From contig NZ_CP022367.1 in the NCBI RefSeq assembly GCF_003119115.1, forward strand, positions 1,291,001 through 1,355,000: a DNA stretch of 64,000 nucleotides, given 5' to 3'. This document shows, one piece after another, positions 49,584-57,012 of the stretch. The notes under the pieces are model-generated. The model had not been told where the DNA came from. It saw only the letters and a list, made by a program, of their open reading frames with translations, and made no database searches. Positions within the stretch are counted from its first letter, which is position 1; every line of letters starts with the position of its first letter. A program made the translations under genes and the position numbers. The stretch is from Azospirillum sp. TSH58. Lineage in GTDB: Bacteria > Pseudomonadota > Alphaproteobacteria > Azospirillales > Azospirillaceae.

Positions 49584-50486
49584 TCACGGCATCGACTCCA
49601 GCGTGCGCAGCACCGTCCAGCGCGCGGTCAGCGCGGCCAGCAGGCAGGCGGCCAGCGGAACGGCGGCCAGCGCGGCGACGGCCCACCAGGGCGAGGTGGC
49701 GAGGTCCGGCAGCAGGCTGGCGTGGAGCCCGGCGGCGGCGTGGCCGATGCCGGCCAGCGTGCCGGCGGCCAGCAGCAGCCCGGTCATCCCGCCGCGCAGG
49801 GTCAGGCCGATGACGTGCGATTCGAACTGCCGCGCCACATAGCGGTCGGTGGCTCCCATCAGGTGCAGCAACTCCACCACATGGCGGTGGATGGCGAGGC
49901 CGGAGCGCACGGCGAAGATCACCGCCATCACGCCCGCCCCGCCGATCAGCGCCACGATGCCCAGCGCCGCCAGATGCATCGCCCCGGCGAAGCGGCGCAG
50001 GTCGGCCAGCCACACCGCGTGGTCGTCCAGCGTGGCGCCGGGGGCGGCGGAGGTCAGGCGCGAGGACAGCGCCGCCGTGTCCACCGGCCCGTTGGTCATC
50101 ACGTCGATCAGCCGCGGCATCGGCAGCAGCGGATCGGCGGCCTCCTTGCCCAGCCAGGGCTCCAGAAGCCGGCCGACGTCGCCGCTGGACAGGACGCTGG
50201 CGGTCGCGATGCCGGGGGTGGCGCGCAGGACAGTCAGCGCGGCCTCCGTCCGCTCCTCCAGCGGGGCGGCGTGGGCGCTGTCGGGCAAGGGCATGATCTG
50301 CACCGTCAGCCCACCGGCCAGACCGCTGTCCCAGCGCCGGGTCATGTCGGAGACGAGCAGGGCCCCGGCCAGCGCCAGCGCCGCCAGATAGACCATCAGC
50401 GCGGTGAGCCACATGAGGAACCGCGAGGTCGGGTCCTTGGCCAGCGGCAGGTCGGAGTTTCGGCGGGTCAGCGGCGGCAGGGCCAT
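49584..50486 (-). CDS. ftsX: Cell-division membrane protein FtsX
   Basis: 300 residues with the FtsX plan: a first helix (FLMWLTALMVYLAALALAGA), a ~130-residue periplasmic domain (LPDSAHAAPLEERTEAALTV; DVMTNGPVDTAALSSRLTSA), then three helices (FAGAMHLAALGIVALIGGAG; VAVIFAVRSGLAIHRHVVEL) containing the conserved ELLHLMGATDRYVARQFESH loop. With FtsE it forms an ABC-type complex that activates peptidoglycan hydrolases at the septum. It starts 22 bases after ftsE and is followed by the YdcF-type gene. Confidence 0.95.
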   Translation of the reverse strand: MALPPLTRRNSDLPLAKDPTSRFLMWLTALMVYLAALALAGALLVSDMTRRWDSGLAGGLTVQIMPLPDSAHAAPLEERTEAALTVLRATPGIATASVLSSGDVGRLLEPWLGKEAADPLLPMPRLIDVMTNGPVDTAALSSRLTSAAPGATLDDHAVWLADLRRFAGAMHLAALGIVALIGGAGVMAVIFAVRSGLAIHRHVVELLHLMGATDRYVARQFESHVIGLTLRGGMTGLLLAAGTLAGIGHAAAGLHASLLPDLATSPWWAVAALAAVPLAACLLAALTARWTVLRTLESMP

Positions 50487-50508
50487 GGCGTGTCTCCTTC
50501 CCTCCGCA

Positions 50509-51189
50509 TCACGCCCAGCGCGAGGCGTGCGCCGGCAGGACGTGCAGGCGCCCGTTCTCCAGCATCAGGCGCGGATGCTCGAAGCGGCGGATCAGCGCCT
50601 CGTTGTGGGAGGCGATGACCACGGTGGTGCCCAGCTTGTGAAGCTCCTCGAACAGGTAGAGAAGGCGCATGCCGATGCCGTCGTCCACGTTGCCGGTCGG
50701 CTCGTCCGCCAGCAGAAGGCGCGGGCGGTTGATGACCGCGCGGGCGATGGCGACGCGCTGCTGCTGCCCGCCCGACAGGGTGGAGGGCAGGGAGTTCAGA
50801 TGGTTGCCCAGCCCCACCCAGCGCAGGATCTCCGTGCAGTGCTCCACCACGTCCGATTCGCGGGCGCCGCCCATGCGCAGCGGCAGGGCCACGTTGTCGA
50901 GCGCCGAGAGATGGTCGAGCAGGGCGAAGTCCTGGAACACCACGCCGATCTGGCGGCGCAGCGCCGGCAGGTCGGCGCGCTTGACCCGCGCCATGTCCTT
51001 GCCGAACAGGGTGACCAGCCCGCGCGACGGGCGGAGCGCCAGATACATCAGCTTGAGCAGCGACGACTTGCCGGCCCCGCTCGCCCCCGTCATGAAGTGG
51101 AACGAGCCGGGCGGCAGGGTGAAGCTGATGTCGCGCAGCACCTCCGGTCCGGTGCCATAGCGCAGTCCCACATTCTCGAAACGGATCAC
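50509..51189 (-). CDS. ftsE: Cell-division ATPase FtsE
   Basis: 226 residues. ABC ATPase with Walker A GASGAGKSSLLKLMYLALRP, the Q-loop VFQDFALLDHLSALDNVALP, signature LSGGQQQRVAIARAV and Walker B LLLADEPTGNVDDG. FtsE hydrolyses ATP to drive FtsX; the gene pair is co-transcribed in most bacteria, here ftsE first. The start is the ATG at 51189 (MIRFENVGLRYGTGPEVLRD), as in other FtsE proteins. The divergent zinc-ribbon gene lies 219 bases away. Confidence 0.96.
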   Translation of the reverse strand: MIRFENVGLRYGTGPEVLRDISFTLPPGSFHFMTGASGAGKSSLLKLMYLALRPSRGLVTLFGKDMARVKRADLPALRRQIGVVFQDFALLDHLSALDNVALPLRMGGARESDVVEHCTEILRWVGLGNHLNSLPSTLSGGQQQRVAIARAVINRPRLLLADEPTGNVDDGIGMRLLYLFEELHKLGTTVVIASHNEALIRRFEHPRLMLENGRLHVLPAHASRWA

Positions 51190-51408
51190 GGTCCCACCAA
51201 AGGCGCAACGGAAGGCCCCGGCGGCGGCCCGCCGGGTGCGCGGATGGACAATGCACCGGCAGGGGCGGGCGCGTCCACCGCTGTCCGCCTCATCGTACCC
51301 ATTGGCTTGAACGGGGCGGCCGCGCGCCGCGCCCGTGCGTTCCTTGCTTCACACCTCATGACTACCTATAAGGACAGTCTGCAATTTCGGTGACCACGAT
51401 CGGCATCT

Positions 51409-52098
51409 ATGATCATCACCTGCCCGGCCTGCGCCACACGGTACACTCTTGCCGATTCGGCGGTCGGTCCGCAGGGCCGGAAGGTGCGTTGCGCCCAATG
51501 CGGCCACATGTGGTGGCAGGCGCCGGAGGACGACCCCGTCCTCCATCCCGACGAGGTGACCGAATTCCACCCGGTCCCGCCGCCATCCTCCAAGACGCCA
51601 TCCTCCAAGACGCCATCCTCCAGGAAGACGGCGCCCGCGACGTCCGCGGCGGACCCCGGCGCGCGGCGCCGGGCGCTGGTCGGCTGGGGGGCCTTCCTGG
51701 CGGTGCTGGCGGCCATCATCGCCGCCGGCTACGTCGGCCGTGCGACCGTGGTGCGGCTGTGGCCTCCGGCCGCCCTGTTCTACGAGACGGTCGGCCTGCC
51801 GGTGGAGCCGCCGGGCAGCGGCCTCCAGCTTCAGAACGTCCGCTCGGAACAGAAGACCGAGGAGGGCAAGAGCGCTCTGCTGGTGGAAGGGCAGATTCTC
51901 AACGTCTCCGAGACGGCGCGCACGGTGCCGGCGCTGCGGGTCACCGCGCTGGGCGCCGACCGCCAGCCGCTGCGGAACTGGACCGTGGAACCGGTGCCGA
52001 CGCAGATCCTTCCCGGCGAGATCGCCACCTTCCGCGATGTCCAGCCGGACGCCGCCGGGGTGCTGGAGGTCATGATCACCTTCGACGGCCGCCGCTGA
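51409..52098 (+). CDS. MJ0042 zinc-ribbon / DUF3426 membrane protein
   Basis: 229 residues. N-terminal MJ0042-type zinc ribbon with two CxxC pairs (ITCPACATRYTLADSAVGPQ and KVRCAQCGHMW), a Pro/Ser/Thr linker, a membrane helix (AFLAVLAAIIAAGYVGRATV) and a C-terminal DUF3426 domain (LLVEGQILNVSETARTVPAL, LPGEIATFRDV). Function unknown; it is found beside ftsEX in many alphaproteobacteria. Linker residues PPSSKTPSSKTPSSRKTAPA come from three copies of a 15-bp unit at 51582-51626. The N-terminal start follows the ribbon immediately, which supports ATG 51409. Confidence 0.9.
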   Translation: MIITCPACATRYTLADSAVGPQGRKVRCAQCGHMWWQAPEDDPVLHPDEVTEFHPVPPPSSKTPSSKTPSSRKTAPATSAADPGARRRALVGWGAFLAVLAAIIAAGYVGRATVVRLWPPAALFYETVGLPVEPPGSGLQLQNVRSEQKTEEGKSALLVEGQILNVSETARTVPALRVTALGADRQPLRNWTVEPVPTQILPGEIATFRDVQPDAAGVLEVMITFDGRR

Positions 52099-52109
52099 CC
52101 GCCGGCCCG

Positions 52110-52730
52110 TTATGGCGCGTAGCCCCGGATGATCAGGGAGACGGCGCCGTCGACGATCCGCGTCAGCTGCTCCTCCGTCGGGCGTTCGGACAGGCAGAGC
52201 ATGAAGCGCAGATGCGTGTGCGACTTGACGAGGCCGACGAACTGCTCCGCCGCGAGCTGCGGGTCGGGGATGCGCAGCAGGCCGCGGCGGTCGAGGTCCG
52301 TCATGAAGGCGCTGATGTGCTCCATGGTGCGGGCCGGGCCGGCCTCGTAGAAGGCGCTCGCCAGCTCGGGGAAGCGGTGCGCCTCGCCGACCACCACGCG
52401 GTAGCCGGCCAGCGCCTGCGGCGACAGGATCAGCGTGACGAAATGGCGGGCGATCAGGCGCAGCCCGTCGGCCATGTCGAGCGCGCGCGCCTCTTCGCAG
52501 ACGGCGGCCATCGCCTGCCCCTTGCACTCGCGGGCGACCATGACGCGGAACAGCTCGTCCTTGCTGCCGAAATGGGCGTAGAGGGTCGCCTTGGACACGT
52601 TGGCCGTCTTGGCGATGGCGTCCATGCTGACGGCGCCGTAGCCATGGTCCAGGAACAGCTTTCCGGCGGCCTCCAGGATCTGCGCGGGCTTCGATCCTGC
52701 CTCCGGGGTGGGGGCGACCAGCGTGCTCAT
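52110..52730 (-). CDS. TetR/AcrR-family repressor of the efflux operon
   Basis: 206 residues from the ATG at 52730 (MSTLVAPTPEAGSKPAQILE). TetR helix-turn-helix: QILEAAGKLFLDHGYGAVSM, DAIAKTANVSKATLYAHFGS, KDELFRVMVARE, then a helical ligand-binding domain (AGYRVVVGEAHRFPELASAF; AQLAAEQFVGLVKSHTHLRF-like). Divergent from the emrA-like gene; two palindromic sites lie in the 291-bp gap, the perfect one at 52955-52971. It probably represses emrAB and itself until a toxic compound binds. A 15-bp repeat lies just upstream of its start (52741-52785). Confidence 0.92.
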   Translation of the reverse strand: MSTLVAPTPEAGSKPAQILEAAGKLFLDHGYGAVSMDAIAKTANVSKATLYAHFGSKDELFRVMVARECKGQAMAAVCEEARALDMADGLRLIARHFVTLILSPQALAGYRVVVGEAHRFPELASAFYEAGPARTMEHISAFMTDLDRRGLLRIPDPQLAAEQFVGLVKSHTHLRFMLCLSERPTEEQLTRIVDGAVSLIIRGYAP

Positions 52731-52891
52731 GCGTTCCTCGTGTCCTAAAACCGGATGTCCTGAAACCGGGCGTCCTGCAACCGACCCTGCGTCCTGTTGT
52801 ACCACGGTGCCGGCGGTGCTTGCGGGGCTTCGTGCGCCGAGTCCCCGCTGCCGTAGCGCGTTCCGCATTCAACCACAATCCCAAACGTTAA

Positions 52892-52908
52892 AACTAGACC
52901 GTTCAGTT
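52892..52908. promoter_or_regulatory. Degenerate copy of the TetR operator
   Basis: AACTAGACCGTTCAGTT shares the right half GTTCAGTT and the left AACT with the perfect palindrome at 52955. It lies just before the TTGACA element, so binding would block the emrA promoter. Confidence 0.5.
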
Positions 52909-52954
52909 CACTCTTGACAACAGGTAGGCCCGCGATCATTTTTCCGCAAGACTA

Positions 52955-52971
52955 AACTGAACGGTTCAGTT
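52955..52971. promoter_or_regulatory. Perfect 17-bp palindrome, TetR-type operator
   Basis: AACTGAAC-G-GTTCAGTT is a perfect dyad, 51 bases upstream of the emrA-like start at 53022 and in the gap shared with the TetR gene. This is the expected place and size for a TetR/AcrR operator. Confidence 0.75.
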
Positions 52972-53021
52972 CCGGTGAGGCGGCGGGAAAGCCGGCCCAG
53001 GGCAGGAAAGAACCGAAACGG

Positions 53022-54143
53022 GTGGGTTGGAAGACGATGGTCAAGGCCGTGCGGAAGATCGTTCTGTCGGGTGTGGCGGTGGCGGCGCTGGCCGGTGGCG
53101 GCTACGCCGGCTGGGACTGGTGGACCGAGGGTCGCTTCTTCGAGTCGACCGACAACGCCTATGTCCACAGCGACATCACGGTGGTGAGCCCCAAGGTCTC
53201 CGCTTACGTGCGGGACGTCCGGGTGGCGGAGAACCAGCAGGTGGCCGCGGGCGACGTCCTGGCGGTGCTGGACGACCAGGACTTCCGCGCCAAGGTCGCG
53301 GAGGCGGAGGCCAACGTCGCCGCGCAGAAGGCGGCGCTCGGCACCATCGACAGCAAGCTGCAGCTCCAGAAGGCGATCATCGATCAGGCGGCCGCCACGG
53401 TCGCCAGCGCCGAGGCCGAGCAGCGCCGCGCCCAGCAGGATTTCGACCGCACCCGCGCGCTCGCCAGCGACAGCTGGGCCAGCCGCCAGAAGTTCGAGAC
53501 GGCCGACGCCGACCTGCGCAAGGCGACGGCGGAGACCGCCCGCGCCCGCGCCGCGCTGGTGGCGGAACAGGATCAGGTCGGCGTGCTGAACGCCAGCCGC
53601 AGCGAGACCGACGCCCGCCTGCGCCAGGTGGAGGCCGCCCTGCAGACCGCGCGCAACGACCTGAACAACACGGTCATCCGCGCCCCGGTGGACGGGGTGG
53701 TCGGCAACCGCGGCGTCCAGGTCGGCCAGTACGCGCGTCCGGGCGTGCAGCTTCTCTCGCTGGTGCCGCTGCCCGACGTCTATGTGGTCGCCAACTTCAA
53801 GGAGACGCAGCTCGCCCGCATGCGTCCCGGCCAGCCGGTGACGGTGGAGGTGGACGCCTATCCGGACAAGCACCTGTTGGGCCGGGTGGAGAGCTTCGCC
53901 CCGGCGTCGGGCTCGCAGTTCAGCCTGCTGCCGCCGGAGAACGCGACCGGCAACTTCACCAAGATCGTCCAGCGCGTGCCCGTGCGCATCGCCCTGCCGC
54001 GCGACAGCGCGCTGTCCGGCCTGCTGCGCCCCGGCCTGTCGGTGGTCGCCGAGGTGGACACCCGCGGCGCCGAAGACCAGCCGCATGACGCGGGCACCGT
54101 CATGGGCGCTCTGGTCCCCGGCCGCACGGTTGCGTCGAAGTAA
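53022..54143 (+). CDS. Efflux pump periplasmic adaptor (HlyD/EmrA-like)
   Basis: 373 residues from GTG 53022; the ATG at 53037 is also possible. A single membrane anchor (ILSGVAVAALAGGGYAG-like) precedes the adaptor domains: beta-barrel/lipoyl halves ESTDNAYVHSDITVVSPKVS and GVVGNRGVQVGQYARPGVQL, with a long alpha-hairpin between (QAAATVASAEAEQRRAQQDF; VEAALQTARNDLNNTVIRAP). EmrA/HlyD adaptors connect an inner-membrane MFS pump to an outer-membrane channel. It is followed by the EmrB-type gene after 60 bases. Two 15-bp copies lie between (54161-54190). Confidence 0.93.
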   Translation: MGWKTMVKAVRKIVLSGVAVAALAGGGYAGWDWWTEGRFFESTDNAYVHSDITVVSPKVSAYVRDVRVAENQQVAAGDVLAVLDDQDFRAKVAEAEANVAAQKAALGTIDSKLQLQKAIIDQAAATVASAEAEQRRAQQDFDRTRALASDSWASRQKFETADADLRKATAETARARAALVAEQDQVGVLNASRSETDARLRQVEAALQTARNDLNNTVIRAPVDGVVGNRGVQVGQYARPGVQLLSLVPLPDVYVVANFKETQLARMRPGQPVTVEVDAYPDKHLLGRVESFAPASGSQFSLLPPENATGNFTKIVQRVPVRIALPRDSALSGLLRPGLSVVAEVDTRGAEDQPHDAGTVMGALVPGRTVASK

Positions 54144-54203
54144 CCGCACCGATCACCGGAAACCGTTTTCGTTCCAACCGTTTTCGTCCTGGAGAGGGCG
54201 ACC

Positions 54204-55892
54204 ATGACCGCCATCACCAACGACGACACCCCCACCGCCCGCGACGCCACTCCCCCGGCGGACGCGGGCGGCGAGACCGCCGCGTCCCGGCTCCAAACTC
54301 CCCCGCCCCCCGCGGGCCGGGGCGCGGCGGCTCCTTCTTCCCCGCCGGCGGCGGGACCGCGCCCGGTGACCACGCGCGACTGGCTGGGCTTCCTGTCCAT
54401 GGTCGTCGGCATGTTCATGGCGATCCTGGACATCCAGATCGTCTCCAGCTCCCTGTCGGAGATCCAGGCGGGCCTCGCGGCCAGCGCCGACGAGATCTCG
54501 TGGGTGCAGACCTCCTACCTCATCGCCGAGGTGGTGATGATCCCGCTGTCCGGCATGCTGGCGCGGATTCTCTCCACCCGCGTGCTGTTCACCATCGCCG
54601 CCGCCGGCTTCACCCTGACCAGCGTCGCCTGCGCCTTCACCTCCAGCATCGAATCGATGATCGTGTGGCGGGCGTTGCAGGGCTTCATCGGCGGCGCAAT
54701 GATCCCGACTGTCTTCGCCACCAGCTTCTCCCTGTTCCCGCCGGAAAAGCGGGCCGGCGTGTCGGTGATGATCGGTCTGGTCGCCACCATGGCGCCGACG
54801 CTCGGGCCGACGCTGGGCGGCTGGCTGACCCAGAGCTTCTCCTGGCACTGGCTGTTCCTGGCCAACGTGCTGCCGGGCATCGCCGTGACCTCGCTGGTCT
54901 GGACGCTGGTCGACGTGGACAAGCCCAACCCGGCGCTGCGCAAGGGCTTCGACTTCATCGGTCTGGGGCTGATGGCCGCCTTCCTCGGCAGCCTGGAGTT
55001 CGTGGTCGAGGAAGGCCCGCGCCAGGACTGGTTCCAGGACGAGTATGTGGCGATCTTCGCGGTGGTCGCCGCAGTGTCCGCCGTCGGCTTCTTCTGGCGG
55101 GTCCTGACCTACGGCAATCCGATCGTCGAGCTGCGCGCCTTTCTGGACCGCAACTTCGCCATCGGCTCGCTCTACAGCTTCATCATCGGCATCGGGCTCT
55201 ATGGGGCGGTCTACCTGCAGCCGCTGTTCCTGGCGCGGGTGCGCGGGCTGAACAGTTTGCAGATCGGCACGATCATGTTCGTGACCGGCGCCTTCCAGTT
55301 TCTGTCGGCCCCCATCGCCGGCGTGCTGTCCAAGAAGATGGATCTGCGGGTAATGCTGGCGCTGGGGCTGTGCCTGTTCGGCACCGGCGTCTGGCTGAAC
55401 GCCCATCTGACCAACCAGTCCGGCTTCTGGGAGCTGTTCCTGCCGCAGGCGGTGCGCGGCCTGTCGCTGATGCTGTGCTTCATCCCGGTGAACACCATCG
55501 CGCTCGGCACCCTGCCGCCGGAGCAGCTCAAGAACGCGTCGGGCCTCTACAACCTGATGCGCAACCTGGGTGGCGCCATCGGTCTGGCGGCGATCAACAC
55601 CGTGCTGCTGGAGCGGGCCTCCCTGCACATGAACCGGCTGGGCGACAACCTGAACCTCGCCCGCCCGCTGGTGCAGGAAACGCTGGACGGGCTGGCGACC
55701 AAGTTCGACGGGCTGGTCGCCGACCCGCAGGCCGCCGCCATGAAGACGCTGGCCCGCATGGTCGAGCGCGAGGCCATGGTGCTGACCTTCAACGACTGCC
55801 TGCTGCTGATGGCCGGCGTGTTCTTCGCCGGGCTTCTGCTGATGCCGCTGGTGCGGCGTCCGGGCGGCAAGCCGGCGGCGGCGGATCACTGA
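54204..55892 (+). CDS. EmrB/QacA (DHA2) family multidrug efflux permease
   Basis: 562 residues, fourteen helices. The N-terminal ~55 residues are a Pro-rich cytosolic leader (TPPPPAGRGAAAPSSPPAAG). The DHA2 motif MAILDIQIVSSSLSEIQAGL corresponds to the conserved D-x-x-I-V-N-x-A-L-P region, followed by VWRALQGFIGGAMIPTVFAT and GPTLGGWLTQSFSWHWLFL. It exports drugs with protons through the EmrA-type adaptor encoded upstream. No outer-membrane TolC-like gene is adjacent. The operon is under the divergent TetR-type gene. Confidence 0.93.
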   Translation: MTAITNDDTPTARDATPPADAGGETAASRLQTPPPPAGRGAAAPSSPPAAGPRPVTTRDWLGFLSMVVGMFMAILDIQIVSSSLSEIQAGLAASADEISWVQTSYLIAEVVMIPLSGMLARILSTRVLFTIAAAGFTLTSVACAFTSSIESMIVWRALQGFIGGAMIPTVFATSFSLFPPEKRAGVSVMIGLVATMAPTLGPTLGGWLTQSFSWHWLFLANVLPGIAVTSLVWTLVDVDKPNPALRKGFDFIGLGLMAAFLGSLEFVVEEGPRQDWFQDEYVAIFAVVAAVSAVGFFWRVLTYGNPIVELRAFLDRNFAIGSLYSFIIGIGLYGAVYLQPLFLARVRGLNSLQIGTIMFVTGAFQFLSAPIAGVLSKKMDLRVMLALGLCLFGTGVWLNAHLTNQSGFWELFLPQAVRGLSLMLCFIPVNTIALGTLPPEQLKNASGLYNLMRNLGGAIGLAAINTVLLERASLHMNRLGDNLNLARPLVQETLDGLATKFDGLVADPQAAAMKTLARMVEREAMVLTFNDCLLLMAGVFFAGLLLMPLVRRPGGKPAAADH

Positions 55893-55996
55893 TCGCGGCG
55901 CGCCGTCCTGTTGCGCCGATGAAGCGTCCCGGTGACCCGGAGCCCCTCTTCGTGCTATAGGGCAGGCCGTCGCGTCGAAGGGTCTTATCCGCCGTC

Positions 55997-56509
55997 ATGA
56001 GCAAGCGCCAATACACCCGCGCCGAGGTCAAGGAACTGCTGTCCGCGCTGGAGCGCCAGTGCCGGGAGGCGTCGAAGCTCGCCCAGCTGGCCGAGCATGA
56101 GGCGAGCAAGCACAGCTTCGGTGCCTACCGCGAATTCCGCGACAAGGTGGGGGAGTTCCAGGCTCTCGTGATCCTGATCGAGCAGCGGCTGCGCAACCTC
56201 GTGGACACCCGCTCCGACGACCTGCGCGACCAGTTCGAGCGGCTGGACACGGTGATGCTGGCCCTTCTGGTGCGGGCCAGCATGCGCTTCTTCTTCGTGC
56301 TGTCGGCCAACCCGATCCTGCCGATGGGCGCCCGCGAGATCTTCGTGGCGGAGCTGCGCAGCCTGCACGACGCCCACGAGAAGCTGAAGCGCCCCAACTA
56401 CGCCGGCAAGCTCGGCGCGGACCTGGAGCGCGATCTGGAGACCGCCTCCCTGATCCTGGAGGAGATCATCGACAAGGCGCCCAGCCTGCTCAACTTCCGC
56501 GGGGGATGA
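55997..56509 (+). CDS. Hypothetical all-helical protein
   Basis: 170 residues (MSKRQYTRAEVKELLSALER). Predicted entirely alpha-helical with many charged residues and heptad stretches (QCREASKLAQLAEHEASKHS; LVILIEQRLRNLVDTRSDDL), ending KAPSLLNFRGG. No transmembrane segment or catalytic motif is visible. I do not recognise a family. It stands between the emrAB operon and the convergent YkgJ-type gene, and its stop codon overlaps a hairpin (56507-56522). Confidence 0.75.
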   Translation: MSKRQYTRAEVKELLSALERQCREASKLAQLAEHEASKHSFGAYREFRDKVGEFQALVILIEQRLRNLVDTRSDDLRDQFERLDTVMLALLVRASMRFFFVLSANPILPMGAREIFVAELRSLHDAHEKLKRPNYAGKLGADLERDLETASLILEEIIDKAPSLLNFRGG

Positions 56510-56522
56510 CCGCGCAAGCGGT
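56507..56522. terminator. GCAA-loop hairpin at the junction of two convergent genes
   Basis: GACCGC / GCGGTC is a perfect 6-bp stem closed by a GCAA (GNRA-type) tetraloop. It starts at the stop codon of one gene and ends at that of the other. There is no T run; it may be a compact shared 3' structure. Confidence 0.45.
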
Positions 56523-56905
56523 CAGCGCTGGATCAGCGCGCTTTCCTTGCCGGACAGCACGAACACCTTGGCGTAGCTCTTGAGAAGCGCGTCGATCAGG
56601 GCGTTGACCTTCGGGCTGGACATGGCGCGCGGCTTGGCCGGATCGACGTGGAGGACGCAGCTGTCCTTCACATCGTTGAAGGCGGCCAGGGCGTTGATGC
56701 GGTCGGGCCGGAACTCGTCGGGGAAATTCTCGTCCATCAGCCAGAAGCACTGGAAGTTCCGGCAGGACTGCGGACGCTCCTCATAGACGGTGCAGCCCTT
56801 GCCCTGGTCGCAGGACACGCACCATTTGGCCGACGGCTTCTTGAGTTCGGGCACGCCCATCAGCTTGCAGCACAGCGTGCATTCTCCGCAGTTGCGGTCG
56901 GCCAT
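56522..56905 (-). CDS. YkgJ-family cysteine-cluster protein
   Basis: 127 residues from the ATG at 56905 (MADRNCGECTLCCKLMGVPE). It has the CxxCxxCC N-terminal cluster (CGECTLCC), a second CVSCDQGKGCTVY, and CRNFQCFWLMDENFP, the typical YkgJ/UPF0153 arrangement thought to bind zinc or an Fe-S cluster. The role is unknown. The frame is open far upstream, but only as a shadow of the PAS-GGDEF-EAL gene. It is 107 bases downstream of that gene on the same strand. Confidence 0.9.
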   Translation of the reverse strand: MADRNCGECTLCCKLMGVPELKKPSAKWCVSCDQGKGCTVYEERPQSCRNFQCFWLMDENFPDEFRPDRINALAAFNDVKDSCVLHVDPAKPRAMSSPKVNALIDALLKSYAKVFVLSGKESALIQR

Positions 56906-57012
56906 AACGCGAAATCCTGATCTGTCCCGGTGAAAGAGCGCGGACACTCGCACAAAGGGCGGTACCGGGGAAAGTGTCCGTTGGATGGGGCCGGATCGGG
57001 AGAAGAGGCGCC

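Larger units (their letters stand above)
52731..53021. other. Divergent promoter region of tetR-type gene and emrAB
   Basis: 291 bases containing three copies of a 15-bp unit (52741-52785, consensus TGTCCTGAAACCGGG), a degenerate operator (52892-52908), a -35-like TTGACA at 52914-52919 on the plus strand and a perfect operator (52955-52971). The -10 is weak (CATTTT near 52937). No ORF is evident. Confidence 0.6.

Noticed and set aside
52741..52785. CRISPR-like repeat array
   Set aside because: The 15-bp units are directly tandem with no spacers and no cas genes are near.
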